From Parastagonospora avenae f. sp. tritici 18332-5 (taxonomy: Eukaryota; Ascomycota; Dothideomycetes; Pleosporales; Phaeosphaeriaceae): a DNA stretch of 64,000 bases. The notes under the pieces are model-generated. The model was not told the origin of the DNA. It ran no database searches and saw only the letters and a program-made list of their open reading frames with translations. The stretch lies in assembly GCA_022559985.1 (NCBI GenBank), contig JAFJTR010000005.1, positions 496,001 to 560,000 of the forward strand. Reading direction: 5' to 3'. Position 1 is the stretch's first letter, and every line of letters begins with the position of its first letter. Below, one piece after another: positions 57,186-64,000 of this stretch. A program made the position numbers and the translations under genes.

Positions 57186-58233
57186 ATGTCCCTCTTCACC
57201 CCAACAATCCAATCCCTAACATCCCTCTCCACCACCCCCAAAACCATCCTGATAACTGGCTCCTCATCCGGCATCGGCCTCTCGACCGCCACTCTCCTTT
57301 CGCAACTAAATCCATCCCACAACCTAATCCTCCTCGACTTATCCCCCCCACCCCTCTCCTTCCCGCACGCCGCCTCCCACACGCTCTTCACCCCCTGCGA
57401 CGTAACATCCTGGCCCGCCCAACGCGCCGCCTTCGCCACGGGCTACGAGAAATTCGGGCGTGTTGATTGTGTATTTGTGAACGCCGGGATAGCAGAGTAC
57501 GGCGAGCAGTTTTTCAGCGACGAGGTGGATGAAAAGGGCGAGTTAGCGGAGCCCGATAGGCGGGTGATAAGGGTGGACATGGACGCCGCGGCCGACACGA
57601 CGAAGCTTGCAATTCACTATTTACGCAAGAATGGAGGGGAAGGGGGAGCGATCGTGCTCACAGCCAGTCTGGCGGGATATCTGGCGAGTGCGGGTGCGCC
57701 GGTGTATAGTGCGGCGAAACATGGTAAGTCCTTCTTATCATCATCTGTCATTTACATATGGAAAAAAGGGGAGGGGAAGTGTGTGTGTGTGTGTGTGTGT
57801 GTGGACGGGAGCTGATTTGATATAAAACACAGGTGTTGTCGGGTTGATGAGAGCGTTGAAGCAAGAATGTCTAAAACTGAACATCGCAATCTCCGTCGTC
57901 GCGCCCGCCATCACCGTCACACCTATTCTAACGGGGAACAATAAACGCATGGCTGCGAAGCCAGACGTCTATGCGCGCGAAATGTCCGCCCTCGGCGTCC
58001 CGATCAACAAGCCCGAATCCATCGCTTTAGCCGTATGCTACCTCTTCAACGCAGGGCTGGCAGGCAGCGGCGCGGGCATCTTCGTGCAGGCGGACAAATT
58101 CGCGGATTTGGAGCGTGGATTGGCGAAGAGTAGGGAGGTCTGGATGGGCAGGGAAATGTTGGATTTGTTTAGGGGAGGAAGGGGTGCGCCGCTGTTTGAC
58201 CGGCTGGAGGAGAAGGCGAAGGCCAAGATATGA
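57186..58233 (+). CDS. Short-chain dehydrogenase/reductase
   Basis: Two exons, 57186-57723 and 57833-58233 (intron 109 nt), give 312 residues. The cofactor-binding loop TGSSSGIGLSTA lies at about residues 25-36, and NAGIAEYG at about 97. The catalytic Ser is in LTASLAGYL and the YxxxK motif is YSAAKH, which ends exactly at the splice junction; exon 2 begins GVVGLMRALKQE. Asp in place of a basic residue after the second strand (LLDLS) favours NAD over NADP. It resembles 15-hydroxyprostaglandin-dehydrogenase-type SDRs of fungi, with an extended C-terminus. The substrate is unknown. The intron contains a GT microsatellite. Confidence 0.88.
57778..57803 (+). repeat. (GT)n microsatellite inside the dehydrogenase intron
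   Basis: About twelve GT dinucleotides in a row within the 109-nt intron, between the donor at 57724 and the acceptor at 57832. It makes this intron longer than most others here and is likely to vary in length between isolates. Confidence 0.9.
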
Positions 58234-58310
58234 TGATGGAGAATGAATTAATTGATTTTTGTGGTGGTATCTCTTTGTGTTTGAGGGATGGTAGGGAGGG
58301 ACGGGGGGAT

Positions 58311-60254
58311 TTATTTCCTCGCACGCTTGAGACTGGCTTGACTTCCTGAGCTGAGAACACTTGCGCTGCGCTTGTGCCCTTGACTTGTTGCTCGACTCGG
58401 CTGGACGGAGCTCTCGTCCTCGCCTTCAGCGTCAATGTCATCCACGTTGTGATCTCCATCGTCTTCATCTTCGTCGCCCTCAGCATCATCATCGTTATCA
58501 CCCGGCCCATCATCCTCGCCATAGTTCGGATTATCGTCATCGTCATCATTATCCCCATCGCCATCAGGCGTACCTTGAGCTTCAGACTTGGGCTTGGGCG
58601 TCTCGCTCGTGCCTTCACCAGTTTGCGAGTTGCCGCTACCGCCTTCCTTCATATTCTGTAGTACGCGACATTCGCCTTCCTCCTTCTCGCGCACCTTGCG
58701 GACGTCGAGGAGTTTGCCGAGCCTGGAGACGAGGCTCTCAAACACCTCACCGACCTTGCTTGTAGGAATGGGAATAGTGTCTGGGAGGCCAAGCTCTGCA
58801 AGCGCGGCGGCAATCTTCTGCGTCTGGACGTTGCTCTTTGCCTGGCGCATCTTGAGTAACTTGTCTGCTCCAAACGTAACGCCAGACGTGAGGCGCTCGT
58901 GCGTGGAGACGTTGAAGCGGTGCTCCTGGTGTGGTGAGAGATGCTTGACGGGTGTTTGGGCCACAGGCTGCGAAGCCATGCTTTGCCGCCTGTTCGCTGC
59001 AGATAGCTGTGCCTGTGCCGATCCAGGAGTATGGACCATATCGTTGGCACTAAGACTGAGTCTACCAGGTCCTGTGCCACCGCCAGACGCGCGCTTCTTA
59101 CTGCGATCTTGCTGGAACAGTTGCTGGAAGAGTGTTTGTAGAGATTGTGATGACGTGAACGCCTGGAGACCTGCAGATAGGGCCTGGTTGGGTTGTGGTG
59201 CATCCAGTCTTGCTCGGAGCTCTTCGCGCTCGGCGTCGAGACGGTTTGCTGCCATGTTGATCCGCTGGAGTTCTGTGAGAAGAAACTCCTCCTCCTTGAC
59301 TTCATCCATGCTACGGTTCATCAGAGCAGTCGCCAACATCTTTCGATTGCGCTCCATTACGGGGTCGAATTTGGAGAGCATCTCGTATGTGCTGTATTGC
59401 TCGGCGTCCATCTGCACTTCTGGTATCCGTTGTTTCATCAGCTTCGCCGATATGCCGTAGAAGCGCGCTTTGAGGTCCTCCACTGTGCGACTCCTTTTGG
59501 CGGGAGGTGCAAACGGCAAGACATCCTTTGATTGGTCTGCCTCGCTATTCGCATTCTCTGCACCTTCCTGCGCTTTGCCTGAGGGCTGAAAGTCGTACCG
59601 ATCCCATATCACCGCCCATCTGTATGCGTAGTCGCTGATCATCTGGAACAAATAGTCTGTTTCTTCACGGCTCCAGTCTTCGCTTGTGAGGTATGCTGTA
59701 TATTCGTCATCTGTAAAGGTGGGCAGGTCGACTTCGATGTTGAACTTGGCGTATTCGGAGCAGACATCGATTTGTGGTTCTGTATTTTCGCCGTCTTGCA
59801 TGGCCGCATCTTCGGGGGCTTGTACAGGTGGTGCTGGAGCAGGTTTGCGCCGCCAGTGCTTCAAGACAAGACCGTCGCTGCGCGCTGGGTTCTTGAAGGG
59901 CTGCTGTTCCCTGGACGATAGCAATTAGCTGCATACTATGCGCTGTATGTTCCGCAAATCGTACCATTTCTTTGCGGGTCCTGTGTTCTGCCTCTTTGCC
60001 CGGTATGCCTTCGATTCTTCGTACACTGCGACTGGGGGAGGCCGTTCGCCGTACAGTGCTGCAACTTCTCGCGCAACACCAGCTGCAGAATGCTATTAGC
60101 CAGAATTCTTGATTTCTACTTGCACCATTCGTGGGCACGTACGAATCTTCCGCGTTCCTCCCGAAGGCTTCGGTCGCTTCTGTACGGCTGCCTTTGGCGC
60201 ATCGCCGCCCATCGGCAGCCCGAGCATGTCGCGCACATCGCGTCCCGACGCCAT
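58311..60254 (-). CDS. SWC4: SWR1/NuA4 complex subunit Swc4 (DMAP1 family)
   Basis: Three exons, 60143-60254, 59965-60082 and 58311-59910 (introns 60 and 54 nt), give 609 residues. The N-terminus MASGRDVRDMLGLPMGG, followed by GVAREVAALYGERPPPVA and KNPARSDGLVLKHWRRK, is the DMAP1/Swc4 signature. The SANT-like segment, FTDDEYTAYLTSEDWSREET then DYLFQMISDYAYRWAVIWDRYDF, is at about residues 145-190. A Gln/Leu-rich middle and an extremely acidic tail (Asp/Glu runs, about 58350-58600) end the protein. Swc4 is shared by SWR1 (H2A.Z deposition) and NuA4 (histone H4 acetylation) in yeast. The acidic tail would suit histone contact. Confidence 0.92.
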
Positions 60255-61149
60255 CGCGGCGCAATAGCGTATCGATTCGGTGATGGGCGAGGGCTCTCAA
60301 AGGGCGTTGGTGATGGTTTTGCAGGGATGTTGTGGAAAGTGATGTTGAGCTTCGTAGTGCTTGCGACGTGCGGCGGGCGCGACTGACAATTGACAACTTG
60401 GATGTCCGAGCTTGACTCAGGGTTCAGCACTCTGGAAGCAGCAGTGTTTCTCCTAATGATTTGAATTCATGCTTGAGTATTCCCATAGAATGCACAGCTA
60501 CAAATTAAACGGTCATGCTTCTTCAACTATGGCGGCGTTCATCGAATCTCAGTACTAAGGTCCTCAGTCTGCACCTTCATCAGCCGACCCAGACGCATCA
60601 TCCTCTCCTCCGTACATGCAACAGCGAAGATTAAGACAATCATTATACAGATGAACTTGAGAACCTTGGAAGTATATCATAATTTAACCTCCACTACCAT
60701 CTACCTAGACAAGACCGGGATCTTGCACACTATAGTTCACAACGAACCAGATCCCGATACAGCGACTCCTTTACATGCTATGTTTTCTGCTCTGCTCTAA
60801 CGAGCACAAAATGATGGATGGTGAAATGAAATGCCTGCTATCGCATGCCTCCCCAATCGCGACGCCATAAACGCCAGTAAAGAAAAGGACTGCCGGAACG
60901 CGCTGCCCGCTCAATGCAAACTTACAGCGCGCATTCGTCAAGTCGATGAAGGATGAAATGAAGGCGGTCCGCTTATTGGTCGTCGTAAGTATTACCCATG
61001 GAAGGAGATTTTCGAGCCCGTCTATCAATCATTACAAAATACCTATACAGGAAGAAAAAGCGTACGTGGCCCGTGGAAATGGTCGCTCAGGATGGAACTC
61101 CAGGATGCAGCAGGATTAAATGAGGTCAGACGAGTCGGCCGGACTTGCA
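60255..61149. other. Intergenic region between Swc4 and casein kinase
   Basis: About 900 bases holding the Swc4 promoter side and the 3' flank of the kinase gene (both minus strand). No further gene is supported. Confidence 0.5.
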
Positions 61150-62869
61150 CTATTTTCCGGCACCGCAGCAGAGAACATTCATTAGCTTCTGCATTGCGCT
61201 GGGCTTCTCAGGTTGTTGTTGCCTAGGCTGCTGCGCTTGCGGGCTTGTCGCTGGTGCTGCACGGTTGGCCGAAGCCAGGTTCGACTGGCTATGCTGGAAC
61301 TGTGCTTGGGTGGAAGCTCCCTCGGGTGCGGCTAGTTCTCCCATGCTCTTCCTCTTGATCTGGGACTCCCGCTGGGCGGCGTCTCTTGGACTTCTTCCTG
61401 GCTGGGCTCGAGTCGCTCCGGGCTTGGGAAGGGGCTCGTTTAAACGATGGTGATCGATGGGCAGGTGCGTCTTGTTCTGCCTGTGAGGCTGGCCGTGCAC
61501 ATTGACGGCGGTGGACGAGTTGTGATGAGCGTTCTGGCTGTGCATCTGCTGCACGGCCGCAGTTGGGTGCGACTTCATGACCTCCCAGCCCTTGCCGTTG
61601 TTCAGCTTCATCCAGTCATATTCGCCGTCTTCGATCTCGCCGGTACTCTTGAGTGCCTGTGTGAAGAGCTCACGCAGGTAGTCGTAGTCAGGGGTGTCCT
61701 CGAAACCGAGGTTGCGCACATAGCTAAGGTATTTGTTGAACTCCTCTGTTCTGTGTTAGCGATAGTTAGAACGACGATAGGTTGTGGGAACGTACCAGGG
61801 AAGCTGTCGCAGAGATCCTTGATAGGAGTCGTCTGCTTCTTCTCGCCAATCTTCTCGTACTTTTGCTTATTAGTCGCCGCCTTGAGACCTTGCCATGGCA
61901 GCCCCCCGCGCAGGAAGTACATGAAAACGTGACCGAGGGCCTCGAGATCGTCTCGACGCGATTGCTCGCGTCCCAAATGGGTGTTGATACTCATGTAACG
62001 AGCGGTACCAGAAAGCGATTTACGTTCCCTGTAGGGAATGTGCTGCTTAGACTTGGGGTCACGGTACTGTTTGGCCATACCAAAATCGACAACGTGGATA
62101 ACGTTGGCGCTCTTAGATCCTGGACGGCCAATGAGGAAGTTGTCGGGCTTGATGTCCCTGTAGATCAAGTTCTTCTCGTGGATTGTTTGGACTCTCGACA
62201 ACTAGAGAGGGTAAGTATAGACTCGTATGACGCGTCGGTGGAAACATACCATCTGCTTTGCTACCATGACGACTGTCTTGATAGAAAACTTCCTGTTGCA
62301 GTGGTCGAACAAGTCCTCGAGACTGGGACCGAGCAGATCAATCACCAGGATGTTATGGAGGCCTTCCTGGCCGAAGTAATAAACATTAGGGATCCCGGCT
62401 GTGAGATGTTAGTCGATGTTCAATGTGTTGGATGATGTGCGCGGCCGTGTTGGGCTTTGTTGTCAGGCCGCCCATCTGAAGCAAGCTCGGATGAATTGAG
62501 AGCAGCATAGCAACGAGGATGAATAGTAACGGCAGGAAGTACTGTCCTATCCATCGACAGATACCGGCTCGGATACAAACATTCGGGTCCGCCGAGCCAT
62601 ACACCGCCTCAGGCCGCGCTCGTCACATGCACGCGCAGCTGAGAAAGGGGAAGGAACAACTTACGGCAACCCACGAGAATCTTGTACGTGCGGTACTCAT
62701 CGCGCAATTGGGGGGCGTCGCTCTTGCGCGGCTCGAACTTGATGGCGACCTGCTGCTGGTTGAGCAGGTTGGTGCCCTCGAAAATAACGCCAAAACTACC
62801 CTCGCCGATCTTCTTGCCGACGCGATAGTGGACGCCCACCACGTTGGACGACGAAGTGCTGCCGCTCAT
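61150..62869 (-). CDS. Casein kinase I, Yck1/2 type
   Basis: Four exons, 62665-62869, 62250-62398, 61796-62201 and 61150-61745, with introns of 266, 48 and 50 nt, give 451 residues. Kinase motifs in order are GKKIGEGSFGVIFEG (nucleotide loop), VAIKFEPRKSDAPQL, LIYRDIKPDNFLIG (catalytic loop), VVDFGMAKQYRDP (metal loop) and GTARYMSINTHLG, a CK1 hallmark. The C-terminal third is Gln/Ala-rich and ends VLCCGAGK; the Cys pair resembles the palmitoylated C-terminus that anchors yeast Yck1/Yck2 to the plasma membrane. Those kinases control nutrient-sensor turnover, endocytosis and polarity. The first intron is the longest in the window and may carry regulatory elements. It is essential in yeast as a pair. 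Confidence 0.94.
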
Positions 62870-64000
62870 ATCGAAGGGTAGTCACAATGTTGGGGGTGTG
62901 GGTGAAGGATCGAGGGTGAGTTGTCGCGGTGCGCGAGCGTCTCCGGGGTCCTATGGGGCTATGCAGCTACGCAGCCGACCGGCGAAGGGCGTCCGTCCTT
63001 GGGGGAGTTGAGCGACGGTGCTGCAGCGGCAGCGTGGAGGCAAATGGGAGGGTAGCGCTGCGGCGGGGGAGAAGAATGGGCGACGGGGAGGCGTGGGTGC
63101 AAATGGAGGTGAGGAAGGTAGAAAAGAGAGACCGAGTTTGGGTGATGGCAGAAGAAGGGGCGGGCTGGCTAGTGTCAATGCACCCTCCTCGAGTGCAAGT
63201 TAAACCACGTCCACGCCAGTCTGCATGCGGACGATTTCACATTGCATATCACCGCAAGAACACCAATAAATAGACCATCGCCATTCTTCGCCAGGTCATT
63301 GCCGCGCTTGCCTGTTTCTGCGCGTCTTTACTGTGCGACGCTCAGCCTCTCACTCAAGAGTCAGCGCGCTGCTGTCAACTGCCCAGCACAGGTGGGCCAT
63401 TTGTTGTACCTGCAGCGCTTGCCAGATGCCTTCCCACTTGCAGCACCCGCTCCGCCAACGCTTCGGAAATCAATCCAGCACGCGAATCAGATTGGGGAAG
63501 GTCGTCGCTTGGTAGCTCGCATTGCGCTGCTCTCTAATGCGGTCCAGTCACACGTGATGTTTCGGCTGAAGCGTGCAGCATGTCGCCATGTACGTGTCTC
63601 CAGCCTCACCTCACCGCCTTGTATATCATCTCGTCTCATCTGCCGCATCTCGTGCCTCCGCCCCCAACGGCCCTGTTGTGCAACAACAACCTGTTTTTGC
63701 GTCGTCGACGCGCGCTATCGCCAATCCTCGAGCCGATATCCGCCCACCAGCTGCGTCTTTGTGCCCAAGCCACATCCCAGAACAACGGCCTTCGCCGCAA
63801 TTGAGTTTGGCTTTTGATTGGCTCGGTGAACCTTACTCCCTCGCTCAAGCCCATTCTGTACCCGCGCTCCGCTTCGAGAAATGAGTGGTTCCGTGGGTAC
63901 AGCATGAACGGACAGGGTCTCGACTCGCATCGAATTGTGCCCGGCGTTCATAGCTCTTTCACCTAACTTGCCGAGTTTATGGCGGATGCACATCCGAGGC
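62870..64000. other. Kinase upstream region and right edge
   Basis: The part up to about 63250 is purine-rich on the plus strand and should be the leader and promoter of the kinase. Beyond it no gene is supported. An ATG at about 63977 (MADAHPR to the edge) and one at about 63573 could start a plus-strand gene running off the window, but too little is visible. Confidence 0.4.

Noticed and set aside
58588..59460. Plus-strand frame of 290 codons
   Set aside because: Antisense shadow of the Swc4 gene.

Overview
The window looks like a nuclear contig from a filamentous ascomycete (Pezizomycotina; a dothideomycete-like fungus is my guess). The basis is many short introns (47-110 nt, one 266 nt) with GTAAGT-like donors, CTAAC/CTGAC branch sites and AG acceptors, HET-domain genes, a p24 protein, Swc4, Vps29, Ecl1, a Yck-type casein kinase, and an intron-interrupted U2 snRNA gene. 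Non-ATG starts are absent from every intact gene.

Layout. 1-10.1 kb: gene-poor, with an Ecl1-family protein (-), a Hal2/Met22-type bisphosphate nucleotidase (+) and the retromer subunit Vps29 (-, 15-nt micro-exon). 10-14.2 kb: gene-free DNA, then a chitin-binding, Thr/Pro-repeat cell-wall protein gene (+) that has lost its ATG and carries a frame-shifting 31-bp triplication. 14.5-20.8 kb: Dot5/BCP-type peroxiredoxin (-), AAAP amino-acid transporter (+), SWIM+RING protein (+). 20.8-26.8 kb: mostly non-coding, with a possible small membrane protein (-) and a Pro-like tRNA gene with a long anticodon-arm insertion. 26.8-28.9 kb: intronless secreted Ser/Pro/Gly-rich protein (+).

28.9-48.7 kb is an accessory-looking stretch: a heme-thiolate peroxygenase (-), a secreted protein built of perfect 15-residue repeats (45-bp minisatellite, -), the U2 snRNA gene (-), a HET gene stopped by TGA (+), a second decayed HET-like gene (-), an unknown decayed ORF (+), a secreted Cys-rich protein with a Kex2 site (+), and relics of small inverted-repeat elements.

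48.7-62.9 kb returns to dense conserved genes: GH35 beta-galactosidase and a sugar transporter in tandem (-) with a MITE-like element between them, a Sde182/DUF1593 protein (+), a p24 cargo receptor (-), a short-chain dehydrogenase (+), Swc4/DMAP1 (-) and a Yck1/2-type casein kinase I (-). The right end holds only a possible gene start.

The clearest functional grouping is the GH35 enzyme beside the MFS sugar permease, suggesting galactoside use. The most unusual observations are the U2 snRNA intron, whose removal closes a small hairpin, and the repeat-peptide precursor. All calls rest on reading the sequence and on remembered family features; no database search was run.
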